From contig CAYORT010000012.1 in NCBI GenBank assembly GCA_964406465.1, positions 18,126 to 82,125 on the forward strand: a stretch of DNA of 64,000 bases, written 5' to 3'. The notes beneath the pieces are model-generated. The model saw only the letters and a list, made by a program, of their open reading frames with translations. It was not told the DNA's origin and did no database searches. Both the position numbers and the translations under genes were made by a program. How positions within the stretch are numbered: position 1 is the stretch's first letter; each line of letters opens with the position of its first letter. Below, piece after piece: positions 34,819 to 44,179 of this stretch. Source of the DNA: JAHEZL01 sp964406465. Lineage in GTDB: Bacteria > Bacteroidota > Bacteroidia > Flavobacteriales_C > GCA-002722245.

Positions 34819-36155
34819 TGAACAAGTTCTTGGCCTATATTCAAAAGCCGGTTCACATTGCGCCTTTGGCCATTTTTAGAGTATTGTTTGGTGGTATGAT
34901 GTTTTTTAGCATCGTTCGTTTTGCTGCCAAAGGTTGGATTTACGATTTGTATATAAAGCCTTCTTTTTACTTCACCTACATGGGCTTTTCATGGGTAAAG
35001 CCATTGGGAGAGTGGGGAATGTACCTCGTTTTTATTGCGCTAGGTTTAAGTTTTTTATTGGTGATGTTGGGCGCCTTTTATCGCGTTGCTAGCATCAGTG
35101 CTTTTGTGCTCTTTACATATGTGGAATTGCTTGATAAAAGCAATTATCTTAATCATTATTACTTCATAAGTATTGTAAGTTTTGTTCTCTGCTTTTTGCC
35201 GGCACATCGATTTTTTTCGTTCGATGTTTGGCGTAAACCTTCTCTTAAAGTTTCTCATGTTCCTTTTTGGATGACCGCGGCGATAAAGCTTCAGTTGGGA
35301 ATGGTTTATTTTTTTGCTGGTGTTGCCAAAATCAATGCCGATTGGTTGTTTAATGCTATGCCGTTGCGCCTTTGGTTGCCAGCGCGTGGTGATATGCCGG
35401 TAATCGGATTTCTATTTCAATACTCGTGGATTGCCTATTTCTTTAGTTGGTTTGGTTGTGTTTACGACCTCAGCATTCCATTCTTTTTGTGCTTTAAAAA
35501 GACAAGAACTTGGGCATATGTTTTTGTGATTTTGTTTCATGTGCTAACAGGAATGCTGTTTTACATAGGCATGTTTCCTTATATCATGATAGTATCGACA
35601 TTAATATTTTTTGAAGAGGAATTTCATCTTAAAATCATTGATAAGTTTAACGCTCTGTTTCGAATTAAATCTAGTGAAGTTAGCTTGGTACTGCCCCAAC
35701 AGCATTTGTGGCTGCGCAACTTTTTACTGTTCTTTTTTACCATTCAAATCATCTTGCCTTTTCGTTATGCAGCCTACAGTGGTAAGCTTTTTTGGAATGA
35801 AGAAGGTTTTAGGTTTTCATGGAGAGTAATGTTGATGGAAAAAGGTGGTTATGCTATTTTTAAGGTGCACGATAAAGACAGCGGTAGAAGATGGGAGGTG
35901 CGCAATTACGATTATCTTACTCCTGTGCAAGAAAAGATGATGAGCACTCAGCCCGACATGATTTTACAATTTGCTCACTTTTTGGCCGAAAAATACCGCA
36001 AAAATGGTATGCCCAACGTGGAGGTGAAAGTAGAATGTTATGTAACTTTGAACGGCTCACCCAGCAAGCTTTTAATTAATCCCGAGGTTGATTTAACCAA
36101 GGTGAATGAAAGCTTTAAAGAACGCGATTGGGTGTTGCCTTTTGAAGCAGAATGA
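34818..36155 (+). CDS. HTTM-domain membrane protein (vitamin K gamma-carboxylase-like)
   Basis: A 445-residue polytopic membrane protein. The HTTM domain is clear: an N-terminal PVHIAPLAIFRVLFGGMMFFSIVRF, then LDKSNYLNHYYFI, KLQLGMVYFFAGVAKINADWL and the final helix pair before a C-terminal soluble beta domain (about 310-445). The family includes vitamin K-dependent gamma-carboxylases, but most bacterial HTTM proteins have unknown substrates. I start at the ATG 34818, whose first base is the last base of the imelysin stop. The TTG at 34815 adds one residue. It overlaps the TonB receptor gene by 4 bp, so it belongs to the iron operon. Confidence 0.88.
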   Translation: MNKFLAYIQKPVHIAPLAIFRVLFGGMMFFSIVRFAAKGWIYDLYIKPSFYFTYMGFSWVKPLGEWGMYLVFIALGLSFLLVMLGAFYRVASISAFVLFTYVELLDKSNYLNHYYFISIVSFVLCFLPAHRFFSFDVWRKPSLKVSHVPFWMTAAIKLQLGMVYFFAGVAKINADWLFNAMPLRLWLPARGDMPVIGFLFQYSWIAYFFSWFGCVYDLSIPFFLCFKKTRTWAYVFVILFHVLTGMLFYIGMFPYIMIVSTLIFFEEEFHLKIIDKFNALFRIKSSEVSLVLPQQHLWLRNFLLFFFTIQIILPFRYAAYSGKLFWNEEGFRFSWRVMLMEKGGYAIFKVHDKDSGRRWEVRNYDYLTPVQEKMMSTQPDMILQFAHFLAEKYRKNGMPNVEVKVECYVTLNGSPSKLLINPEVDLTKVNESFKERDWVLPFEAE

Positions 36156-38575
36156 TCATTAATAAGAAACATATATTCTTTCTCTTTTTTCTATCGCCCA
36201 TCTTGTCGTGGGCATTTAATGTTAAAGGTATTGTCACCACCAACGATAGCATAGCTGCACCTTTAGAAGGTGCTCAGGTGGTGGTGGAAGAGAATAGCAA
36301 GTCAACATTCACCAATGCGAAAGGTGAATTTGTAATTCAAAATTTAAAGGCAGGAAAATATCATTTGGTGGCTATCTTCGACACCAAGGAGATGCAAACT
36401 ATTCCCTTCGAAATTGTTGATCAGGATGTGGAGGTGATTTTTAAAATGCGTCCCTTCGAACAGGTATTAAATACCATCACTATTGAAGGCAAAAGGGCTT
36501 TTAGCATAGGTAAACTGAAAGAGGTTGAAGGAACTTCTATTTACGCCGGAAAGAAAACAGAAACGATTGATGTAAACAATACTTCGGGGAACAAGGCTAC
36601 CAACAATGCCCGACAAGTGTATGCTAAAATTGCGGGATTAAATATTTGGGAAAGTGATGGCGCTGGTATTCAGTTGAGCATAGGAGGTAGAGGTTTAAAT
36701 CCAAACAGAGTTTCAAATTTCAATACACGCCAAAATGGTTACGACATCAGCGCAGATGCTCTTGGATACCCAGAAAGTTATTATAGTCCGCCTACCGAAG
36801 CAGTAGATCGAATAGAAATAGTGCGCGGCGCAGCATCGCTTCAATATGGAACCCAGTTTGGTGGATTCTTAAATTTTAAATTAAAGAAAGGTCCCGAAAA
36901 ACGCAAGTTCGAATTCGTCTCTCGTCAAACCTTGGGCTCATGGAATTTTATCAATTCATTCAACAGTATTGGTGGAACCATCGCCAAAGGTAAACTCAAC
37001 TACTACGCATTTGTACAAAGAAAACAGGGCGATGGATGGAGACCTAATTCAGAGTTTTCTGTGAATTCTGCATACGCTGCATTAAACTACCAAATCAACA
37101 ACCGATGGAACGTAGGAGTAGAGTATACTTTTATGGATTATTTGGCGCATCAGCCTGGCGGATTAACAGATGCGATGTTTAAGCAAGATCCTACTCAATC
37201 TATAAGGGCACGAAATTGGTTTGGTGTAAATTGGAATCTTTTCGCTTTGCAAAGTAACTATGTTTTTACCGAACATTCGCGTTTGAATTTAAGAGCATTT
37301 GGTTTGATTGCAGGCCGCGATGCCCTGGGAATTTTAGATCAAATTACGCGTGCAGATGAAGGCGGCTATCGCAATTTACTTACCGACGATTTTAAGAATG
37401 TTGGTGCAGAGATTCGCTACTTGCAATACTACAAATTGGGTAAAAATAATTCGGTGTTTTTGGTAGGGGCAAGATATTATCGTGGACATACAGATAGAAA
37501 ACAAGGACTTGGAGATAGCAGTTCTGCAGCGCATTTCAATTATTTAAATCCCAATCAACCCGAAAATTCTAAATACACTTTTCCTAGTCAGAACTTAGCT
37601 TTCTTCATCGAGAATATTTTTAAAGTAAACAGCAGTTTTTCCATAACTCCTGGTGTGCGCTACGAATTTATTGATACAAGAAGTGATGGGTATTATAATG
37701 TGGAGAATAAAAATTTGGCCGGACAAGTTATTTACAAAGCGCAGTTTACCGATGCGAGAGAGAGCAAGCGAGGTTTCTTTTTAGGTGGTATTGGTTTCAG
37801 TTATCAGCCTAAAACTTACTTTGAAGCCTACGCTAATATTTCACAGAATTATCGCTCCATCAACTTCAACGATATGAAGGTGGTGAATCCTAATTTTCAA
37901 GTCGACCCCAATTTAAAAGATGAAACAGGATACACCGCAGATGCAGGTTTGAGAGGTTCACTAAAAAATATATTGTATTACGATTTAACCTTTTTCTATT
38001 TGGGGTATAACAATAGAATAGGTTCGGTGATTCAAACCGACACCAATAATTTCACTGTTTATTTGCTAAGAACAAATGTATCTGATTCGCGAACTTTTGG
38101 AATGGAAAGTTTTGTGGAAGTTGATTTTTACAAATGGTTGGTAAAAGGAAATAAAGACATGAAGATTTCATTGTACAGCAATTTATCTTTGATGCAAGCC
38201 GAGTATTTAGGTTCTAAAGAAACTGCTTACAAAGGAAAGAAAGTAGAGCTGGTTCCATCTTGGATGTTTAAAAGCGGATTCAAATTCAAGTACAAGAATT
38301 TTGTTGCTTCTACTCAGTATTCTTACACCGCCGAGCAGTTTACAGATGCTACCAATAGTAAATATACTGCCAATGCAGTGAACGGATTGATACCTTCTTA
38401 TATGATCATGGATTTTAGTACTTCATACACATACAAAAGATTTACCTTAGAAGGTAGCATCAATAATTTGTTGGATGCAAGATACTTTACTAGAAGGGCT
38501 GAAGGCTATCCTGGTCCGGGCATTATCCCTTCTGATGCCCGCAGCTTTTATCTTACTTTACAAGTTAAGTTGTAA
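36152..38575 (+). CDS. TonB-dependent outer-membrane receptor (FecA-like siderophore/iron receptor)
   Basis: An 807-residue outer-membrane receptor. A signal peptide (1-21) is followed by a CarboxypepD-regulatory domain (about 23-100), a TonB-plug (about 130-245, with ARQVYAKIAGLNIWESDGAGIQLSIGGRGLNP and RIEIVRGAASLQYGTQFGG) and a 22-strand-type barrel ending in aromatic FYLTLQVKL. The plug is close to that of FecA/ferric-chelate receptors. With imelysin and DUF4856 upstream, iron or heme-chelate uptake is the best inference. It overlaps the HTTM gene by 4 bp and is followed after 61 bp by the P460-like gene. Confidence 0.93.
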   Translation: MIINKKHIFFLFFLSPILSWAFNVKGIVTTNDSIAAPLEGAQVVVEENSKSTFTNAKGEFVIQNLKAGKYHLVAIFDTKEMQTIPFEIVDQDVEVIFKMRPFEQVLNTITIEGKRAFSIGKLKEVEGTSIYAGKKTETIDVNNTSGNKATNNARQVYAKIAGLNIWESDGAGIQLSIGGRGLNPNRVSNFNTRQNGYDISADALGYPESYYSPPTEAVDRIEIVRGAASLQYGTQFGGFLNFKLKKGPEKRKFEFVSRQTLGSWNFINSFNSIGGTIAKGKLNYYAFVQRKQGDGWRPNSEFSVNSAYAALNYQINNRWNVGVEYTFMDYLAHQPGGLTDAMFKQDPTQSIRARNWFGVNWNLFALQSNYVFTEHSRLNLRAFGLIAGRDALGILDQITRADEGGYRNLLTDDFKNVGAEIRYLQYYKLGKNNSVFLVGARYYRGHTDRKQGLGDSSSAAHFNYLNPNQPENSKYTFPSQNLAFFIENIFKVNSSFSITPGVRYEFIDTRSDGYYNVENKNLAGQVIYKAQFTDARESKRGFFLGGIGFSYQPKTYFEAYANISQNYRSINFNDMKVVNPNFQVDPNLKDETGYTADAGLRGSLKNILYYDLTFFYLGYNNRIGSVIQTDTNNFTVYLLRTNVSDSRTFGMESFVEVDFYKWLVKGNKDMKISLYSNLSLMQAEYLGSKETAYKGKKVELVPSWMFKSGFKFKYKNFVASTQYSYTAEQFTDATNSKYTANAVNGLIPSYMIMDFSTSYTYKRFTLEGSINNLLDARYFTRRAEGYPGPGIIPSDARSFYLTLQVKL

Positions 38576-38636
38576 TTTTTTTTTGCAGACTTGTAAGGAA
38601 TTTAATTTTCTGCCGACTAACCTAAAAAAAGCTATT

Positions 38637-39146
38637 ATGAAATTAACTGTTGCTTTGTTATTGTCGCTTACCACCATCGTTGTGGCATGCAAAAAAGAAT
38701 CGGTACAAGAAACTTCAAAAACTATGGTAGAACCTACACCATTATTTGAAGAAATAACCACCTTAAGTAATTATACATTTTACCAAGGAGATTCGAGTAT
38801 AGTGCCCTCTTCACCGCAATCGGCGCACAATGCATTTTTTAGGGTTCGATTTAACGCTATTGCTGCTGCCGCGCTGACTGATAATGGTAAGCTTCCGGTA
38901 AACGGTACATTTCCCGAAGGGTCTATCATCGTTAAAGACTTGTACAATTCTCAAACAGGTAATGTGGTTTTGTATTCGGTGCTAAAAAAAGATAGCTCTA
39001 GTATGAACAGCACCAATGGTTGGCTTTGGGTAGAGTATGAAGCGAATGGAAACATGATTTATAAAATCACCAATAAAGGCAATGGTTGCGTTAGTTGTCA
39101 CTCCACCAATCACAGAGATAATGTAAGGTTGTTTGATTTATTCTAA
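38637..39146 (+). CDS. Cytochrome P460-like lipoprotein with one CxxCH heme site
   Basis: A 169-residue lipoprotein (TIVVAC, Cys at 18). The mature part has the outline of the cytochrome P460 fold: GTFPEGSIIVKDLYNSQTGNV, a mid-region VLYSVLKKDSS and NGWLWVEYEANG. A single heme c motif CVSCH lies near the C-terminus (C151, C154, H155). P460 proteins use an unusual lysine-heme cross-link. A Lys (KK in VLKKDSS) is in the expected strand, but whether the link forms is unknown. I use the ATG at 38637; the longer frame overlaps the TonB receptor in another frame. It is the last gene of the iron operon. Confidence 0.8.
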   Translation: MKLTVALLLSLTTIVVACKKESVQETSKTMVEPTPLFEEITTLSNYTFYQGDSSIVPSSPQSAHNAFFRVRFNAIAAAALTDNGKLPVNGTFPEGSIIVKDLYNSQTGNVVLYSVLKKDSSSMNSTNGWLWVEYEANGNMIYKITNKGNGCVSCHSTNHRDNVRLFDLF

Positions 39147-39172
39147 ATGAATTTTGTCGTAAAATTTATTTA
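39144..39172. terminator. AT-rich bidirectional terminator overlapping two stop codons
   Basis: taaatgaatttt (39144-39155) pairs with 39161-39172 (one G-T pair) around a 5-base loop. The stem includes the stops of both convergent genes. It is AT-only apart from one wobble, so strength is uncertain. Confidence 0.45.
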
Positions 39173-40032
39173 GCATTCACCGGTTTAATACCGTTCAACA
39201 CCCTTCTAATTTCATTTACTTCGCTCATCAGCTTATACGTTTCGTAGCTGTTGCCCTCTTCAATATGTTTTTTAAACTGTTGAAGGTTGGCAATATAAGC
39301 ATCGAGTGCTACGCTCAAATGTTTTTTGTTTTGCTCTAAAATAGGCGCCCACATGGCAGGAGAGCTTTTCGCCAAACGAACGGTTGATTCGAAACCAGAA
39401 CCAGCCATATTGAAAATATTCTTTTCGTCTTTTTCTAAATCGAGAACTGTTTTACCCAATATAAAAGAGGTGATGTGAGAAAGATGAGAAACATAAGCGA
39501 TGTGTCGGTCGTGCTCTTCGGCATCCATATAGATGATGCGCATGTTCAATGTTTGATACATCTTTTCTACTGTTTCAACAGCCTTGGCATCGCTCAATTC
39601 TTTTTCGCAGATGATGGTGATTTTGGTGTCGAATAAATTGTCGATGGCTGCGCTCGGACCAGAATTTTCTGTACCAGCGATGGGGTGGGTGGCAACAAAA
39701 TTTTTGCGGTTCGCATGTTCCTTCACTTCGGCACAAACTCCGCTTTTGGTTGAACCCATATCAATTAAAATTTGATTGGGTTTTACTTTATCTAAAATTG
39801 ATTGAACAACTTTTCGTGATTTGTCAACCGGAATAGCAACAACGATTAAATCGCTTTTTTCAATTAGAATATCAAGAGATACGAACTCATTGATGAAGCC
39901 AATCGACAATGCCTCTTCTCCATGTTCTGCGTTGATGTCGAAGCCATAAAAATAATCGGCAAATTTGCGATTGCGCAAAGATGTAGCGAGTGATCCGCCA
40001 ATTAAACCTAAACCTACTATGCCTATTTTCAT
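39166..40032 (-). CDS. tyrA: Prephenate dehydrogenase
   Basis: A 288-residue NAD(P)-dependent enzyme that turns prephenate into 4-hydroxyphenylpyruvate, leading to tyrosine. The nucleotide-binding GLGLIGGS is at residues 7-14 with the acidic D35-region FDINAEH. Later come the conserved MGSTKSGVC, HPIAGTENSGPSAA (substrate His) and HDRHIAYVSHLSH. No chorismate mutase or ACT domain is fused. It is the last of three co-directional aromatic amino acid genes, 5 bp after the aminotransferase. Confidence 0.93.
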   Translation of the reverse strand: MKIGIVGLGLIGGSLATSLRNRKFADYFYGFDINAEHGEEALSIGFINEFVSLDILIEKSDLIVVAIPVDKSRKVVQSILDKVKPNQILIDMGSTKSGVCAEVKEHANRKNFVATHPIAGTENSGPSAAIDNLFDTKITIICEKELSDAKAVETVEKMYQTLNMRIIYMDAEEHDRHIAYVSHLSHITSFILGKTVLDLEKDEKNIFNMAGSGFESTVRLAKSSPAMWAPILEQNKKHLSVALDAYIANLQQFKKHIEEGNSYETYKLMSEVNEIRRVLNGIKPVNAK

Positions 40033-40037
40033 ATCAA

Positions 40038-41198
40038 TTAATTTATCTTTTTAATTCTTTCCAATGCCTCTGCACATGATTCTTTTGTTCCGCATAAAGA
40101 TGCTCTCACATATCTGCTTCCGTTAGTGCCGAAGATGAAGCCCGGAGTGATAAATACATCTGCCTTGAACAAAATTTCATCTACAAATTGCTCTACACTT
40201 TCTACCGAGTTAGGAACTTTTGCCCATACAAATAATCCAACTTGCTTAGGATTGTAAGTGCATTTTAATAAATCGAATATTTCACAAACCAATACGCGTC
40301 TTTCTCTATAAATGGCGTTCACTTCATCGTGCCATTCTTTACCGCTTTTCAAGGCCTCAACAGCCGCTTTTTGCAAGCCCAAGAACATTCCCGAATCCAT
40401 GTTGCTCTTCACTTTTAAGATGCTGTTGATATAGTCGCTTCCGCCGCAAACCCAACCAATTCTCCATCCTGCCATGTTGTGCGACTTACTCAAAGAGTTT
40501 AATTCTAAACAAACTTCCTTAGCGCCTTCTAGATTGAAAATAGAAGTAGGTTTTTCGTTTAATATTAAGCTGTATGGATTGTCGTTGATGATTAAAAACT
40601 CATTCTCTTTCGCCAATTTAATAAGCTCTTTCAGCGTGTTTTCATCGGCTTGCGCTCCCGTTGGCATGTTGGGATAATTGATCCAAATAACTTTCACCGA
40701 TTTTAAATCCAAGGATTTTAAATGGTTGATATCAATAGCCCAATCTTTATTTTCATCGAGGTTGTAATATTGAATTTTTGCACCCACCAAATTGCTTACC
40801 GAAGTGTAGGTTGGGTAGCCCGGATTGGGCACCAATACCGTGTCTCCTTCGTTGATGAAAGCCATGCTAATATGCATAATGCCTTCTTTTGAGCCAATTA
40901 AAGGAAGTATTTCATTGTTGAAATTGAGGTCGACATTGTAGGTTCTTTTATACCAATCGGCAATGCCTTGGCGCAATTCGGGAATACCTACATAGCTTTG
41001 GTAACCATGACTTTTTTCATCTTTAGCTGTTTGATACAAAGCTTCAATGGTAGCTTTTGATGGAGGTAAATCGGGACTACCAATACCTAAGTTGATGATG
41101 TTTTTTCCTTCGGCGCGCAACTGAGCAATTTGCTTCAATTTTTTAGAGAAGTAATATTCTTCAACGCTTCCTAGGCGATTTGCTTCTTTAATGATCAT
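40038..41198 (-). CDS. PLP-dependent class I/II aminotransferase (probably aromatic amino acid)
   Basis: A 386-residue fold-type I aminotransferase. The PLP-binding lysine is K238 in NSLSKSHNMAGWRIGW. Other landmarks are NLGIGSPDLPPS, the NPGYPTY loop, and YPNMPTGAQA where most relatives have N-P-T-G. Between pheA and tyrA it most likely performs the last transamination to phenylalanine and tyrosine. An LL-DAP aminotransferase-like activity cannot be excluded on sequence alone. It overlaps pheA by 4 bp. Confidence 0.9.
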   Translation of the reverse strand: MIIKEANRLGSVEEYYFSKKLKQIAQLRAEGKNIINLGIGSPDLPPSKATIEALYQTAKDEKSHGYQSYVGIPELRQGIADWYKRTYNVDLNFNNEILPLIGSKEGIMHISMAFINEGDTVLVPNPGYPTYTSVSNLVGAKIQYYNLDENKDWAIDINHLKSLDLKSVKVIWINYPNMPTGAQADENTLKELIKLAKENEFLIINDNPYSLILNEKPTSIFNLEGAKEVCLELNSLSKSHNMAGWRIGWVCGGSDYINSILKVKSNMDSGMFLGLQKAAVEALKSGKEWHDEVNAIYRERRVLVCEIFDLLKCTYNPKQVGLFVWAKVPNSVESVEQFVDEILFKADVFITPGFIFGTNGSRYVRASLCGTKESCAEALERIKKIN

Positions 41199-42031
41199 GA
41201 TAAATTGTTAAAGTCTTGTTTCTCGTATTCACCCAAAATAATAATGTTGGTAGCAAAGGCGGTGATGGCCTGTAAGGCTGCTTTATAATTGTCTATTTTT
41301 TGCCAAGTTAAATCAACATGAAAAGTATAGTGATGCAGTTTGCCTACCAATGGCATCGACTGAATTTTACTAAGATTTAAGTTGTGTTCGTGAAAGATAT
41401 TGAGCACTTTGGCCAAGCTACCCGGCTCATCGGAAATTTGAAAGCAGATGGTGGCTTTGTTGTTTTTTGGATTGTTGGATGGCTTTTTTGAAAGCACCAA
41501 AAAACGAGTGTAATTTTCTTTGTTTGTTTCTATGTTTTCGGCCAAAATTTCTAATCCGAAAATTTGTGCTGCACGCTTGCTCGCAACGGCTGCAATACCA
41601 ATTAAATGATTGTCGTGAATTTGTTTTGCCACCGCAGCAGTATCTTCTTTATCAACCAACAAAGCATTTTCAAATTGCATCAAATATTCGGCACATTGGC
41701 GCAAGGCCATTGGATGTGATTGTATTTGTTTTAAGTCTTCTTTTTTAGTGCCAGGCAATGCCATTAAACATTGTTCAATAGGTAAAGAAATTTCACCAAT
41801 AACATGAAAACGATAATCAAGCATGAGTGAATAATTTTGCAAAATAGAACCCGCGATAGAATTTTCGATGGCCATCATAGCAAAATCTGCCTTGTCTTTT
41901 TTCAATGATTCAAACAATTCTTGAAAAGACATGCATTCAACAGGTTCGATATTTTCCCCAAAATATTTAAGTGCAGCTACCTCATGAAAAGAAGCGGTAA
42001 TGCCTTGTATTGCAATTCTCAGTTTTGTCAT
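41195..42031 (-). CDS. pheA: Prephenate dehydratase
   Basis: A 278-residue enzyme converting prephenate to phenylpyruvate. The catalytic domain (about 4-180) has AIQGITASFHEVAA, MMAIENSIAGSI and the substrate motif NYTRF (173-177). A C-terminal ACT domain follows (about 192-270, ISDEPGSLAKVLNIF with the ESRP-like KIQSMP) for phenylalanine feedback. There is no fused chorismate mutase. I start at 42031; the longer frame from 42091 passes through the promoter box. Confidence 0.95.
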   Translation of the reverse strand: MTKLRIAIQGITASFHEVAALKYFGENIEPVECMSFQELFESLKKDKADFAMMAIENSIAGSILQNYSLMLDYRFHVIGEISLPIEQCLMALPGTKKEDLKQIQSHPMALRQCAEYLMQFENALLVDKEDTAAVAKQIHDNHLIGIAAVASKRAAQIFGLEILAENIETNKENYTRFLVLSKKPSNNPKNNKATICFQISDEPGSLAKVLNIFHEHNLNLSKIQSMPLVGKLHHYTFHVDLTWQKIDNYKAALQAITAFATNIIILGEYEKQDFNNLS

Positions 42032-42035
42032 GTGG

Positions 42036-42043
42036 CAAAGATA
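42036..42043 (-). promoter_or_regulatory. Promoter -7 box directly before pheA
   Basis: On the minus strand TATCTTTG is separated from the ATG by only four bases (ccac), which suggests a leaderless or nearly leaderless mRNA. No clear -33 TTG. Confidence 0.55.
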
Positions 42044-42098
42044 GCAATTAGCTTGAAGCTTGAAAGACGCCCACTTAATCTTTAATGACAAAAAAAAA

Positions 42099-42116
42099 CC
42101 ACCTGTTGATAGGTGG
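42099..42116 (-). terminator. Terminator of the CotH gene
   Basis: ccacct (42099-42104) / aggtgg (42111-42116) with a 6-base loop is followed on the minus strand by a T-run (complement of the a-run 42090-42098), 14 bp after the CotH stop. Confidence 0.75.
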
Positions 42117-42130
42117 ATTTTTATGTAATG

Positions 42131-44167
42131 TTAGTATTTAATTACTTTGCTGAACTGGCTGGTTTGATTGCTGCTTGTAGTTTTAAGAATGTAAGTATTG
42201 GAACTTAGTTCTTGTAGGTTAATGCTAAAATTTACAGAATGAATATTGCTTTCACTTTTCACTAGTCGGCCCAAATCATCGAATAATTCATATTTTTCAA
42301 TCACAAGCGTACTACTAATATTTACCGAAGAAGTGGTGGGGTTAGGATAAATGAAGGTATTGTTTTCAGTAAATATTTCTTCAGTGCTAACCGCATCGTT
42401 GGTGGCTGCCACCCAGCTTGAAGCAAGTGAATTATCGTAAGAAAGTCCTTTTAATTTTAAATGTGCCCCAACACCATTTGCAGCTGTTGGCCAAGGTGCA
42501 GTGCTTTCGTATTTAACGTAATCTACAACGCTGCCATAGGCATCAGAAAGAATTAATTCTTCAGAGGTGTTTGATAAATTTCTACTGTATTCTCCAAAAG
42601 GAGTATAATTGTAAAATGCAGTAAAGGCAGCTGTATTGGATGTTAAATATATTTTTCCGTTAGCTGGAATGATTGAATTATTAGGGAAAGTGTAAGTTAA
42701 ACCGAGCTTTCTAAAGTAGTAACCCGAAACATCAATTGGTGCATTGCTGTTGTTGGTGAGTTCAACAAATTCTAGCTGATTACTGGTGTAAGGAGCAGAA
42801 GGTAGTGGATTGTAATGAATTTTTGTAATCACTAAGGGTTGCAAAGCAGGGTACGAGCATCCCGAACTGGTGATATTGGCGTTCATCCAAGTAATTCTGT
42901 TGCTTAGCCAATCTTTTAAATCGCTAACATTATTATCTGGAGAACCTACTGATGACCATTTGGCGTCGTCTCTTAATTTGGCTTCAGATAAAACTGTCGA
43001 TACACTATCTATAATGTGACTGATTTTAGCAAAGCTAAGTGCATTGTTGGTGGCATTTAGCTCTTGCCATCTTTTCACGAAATAACAGTGAAACGTTGGA
43101 TTGTAGTACAAATCTTTCCAAAAGTTTGCTCCCACATTGTCACCATTGTCGAATTGAAAATCGTATGTGGTGCTTCTGTTTCCAAACATGTCGATACCGC
43201 AAGATAAGTTGAAATCCCAAACTGGTCCGGCTCTCAACTTTCCATTTCTATCCTTATGAAAAAAGGTACTAAACTGGTAGGCATCTACATTGGCCATCAA
43301 TTCATTGATAATCATAAAGTCAATGAAGGAGGGCATGTCGATGATTGATGGAAATCCGTTGCTAACACTCGAATTATTGTTTGTTGCAGCTGTTTGTAGA
43401 TTGGTGAATTGTGAGTGGATGTATTGGTCTTGATTGTTGGTGATTAGGCTGGGTTTCGGATTCTCATGCATGAAGTCGACATATTGGCTAGCGTGGTTGA
43501 GTACCGACCAAGCCGACATGTCGCCGCCAGTTGGTTTGTCGCATTTGGTAATGTAACCGCCGCTAAGAGCAGGAGAGGTGTTGTCGGCAGTAGTGAGTTC
43601 TGTAATGTTCACTCTATCGGTACCAATTTTTATGCTTTCAGAAAAAAGATAAAGTCCTACATATTCATCATTAATAATTACTTCACAATATTGACCGCGG
43701 CATGCGTAATTACCAATGTTATTCGATAAGGCATATGCCAAATAATCTCTGCTAAAAGTTGGGTCCCAAGCGAAACTATTTAATTTCCAGTCGTTGTCTT
43801 TAGGCATTCCTAATATTGAAACATTGTTGTTGCTAATGTTGTCGGCTTTGATGGTGCTAAGGCTGTAAGGTTTTTTGCTCAACCATTGAGAGGTAGATCC
43901 ACGTACTTCTATTTTTATTCTTCCGGTATAATTTAACAGCAGCGGATTGTTTTGGTCGCTCACATAATTTCTACTGCCATCAGGATGGTAAATGATTTTC
44001 ATATCGGCACCAATCTTTGGGTCATCGGGAATATCTTGGTGGATGGTGGTGTTAGGATAGTAATCGGTACTAATAATAACGATAGGTAAATTACTGCTTG
44101 TAAATGTTTGTGCATGAATGGCGGTACTTACTAAAAATAGTATAGCAATGAATAATAGTTTTTTCAT
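42131..44167 (-). CDS. Secreted CotH-kinase-family protein with lamin-tail domain and T9SS signal
   Basis: A 678-residue exported protein with a signal peptide (1-19, AIHAQ). The CotH domain spans about 50-430, with IEVRGSTSQWLSKKPYSL (ATP-binding region), YVGLYLFSESIK and the catalytic-type GPVWDFNLSCG. A lamin-tail (LTD) beta-sandwich lies at about 444-560 (ITKIHYNPLPS...LEFVELTNNSNAPIDVSGYYF), and a T9SS type A sorting domain at about 600-678 (YPNPTTSSVNI...FSKVIKY). CotH proteins phosphorylate proteins in spore coats; here the target would be outside the cell. It is the last gene of the DUF2490/DUF4956/VTC cluster. Confidence 0.9.
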   Translation of the reverse strand: MKKLLFIAILFLVSTAIHAQTFTSSNLPIVIISTDYYPNTTIHQDIPDDPKIGADMKIIYHPDGSRNYVSDQNNPLLLNYTGRIKIEVRGSTSQWLSKKPYSLSTIKADNISNNNVSILGMPKDNDWKLNSFAWDPTFSRDYLAYALSNNIGNYACRGQYCEVIINDEYVGLYLFSESIKIGTDRVNITELTTADNTSPALSGGYITKCDKPTGGDMSAWSVLNHASQYVDFMHENPKPSLITNNQDQYIHSQFTNLQTAATNNNSSVSNGFPSIIDMPSFIDFMIINELMANVDAYQFSTFFHKDRNGKLRAGPVWDFNLSCGIDMFGNRSTTYDFQFDNGDNVGANFWKDLYYNPTFHCYFVKRWQELNATNNALSFAKISHIIDSVSTVLSEAKLRDDAKWSSVGSPDNNVSDLKDWLSNRITWMNANITSSGCSYPALQPLVITKIHYNPLPSAPYTSNQLEFVELTNNSNAPIDVSGYYFRKLGLTYTFPNNSIIPANGKIYLTSNTAAFTAFYNYTPFGEYSRNLSNTSEELILSDAYGSVVDYVKYESTAPWPTAANGVGAHLKLKGLSYDNSLASSWVAATNDAVSTEEIFTENNTFIYPNPTTSSVNISSTLVIEKYELFDDLGRLVKSESNIHSVNFSINLQELSSNTYILKTTSSNQTSQFSKVIKY

Positions 44168-44179
44168 AGTAAGTATAGT

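Noticed and set aside
38475..38636. Extension of the P460-like protein into the TonB receptor gene
   Set aside because: The extension is read out of frame through the receptor's C-terminus. The ATG at 38637 starts a proper lipoprotein signal.
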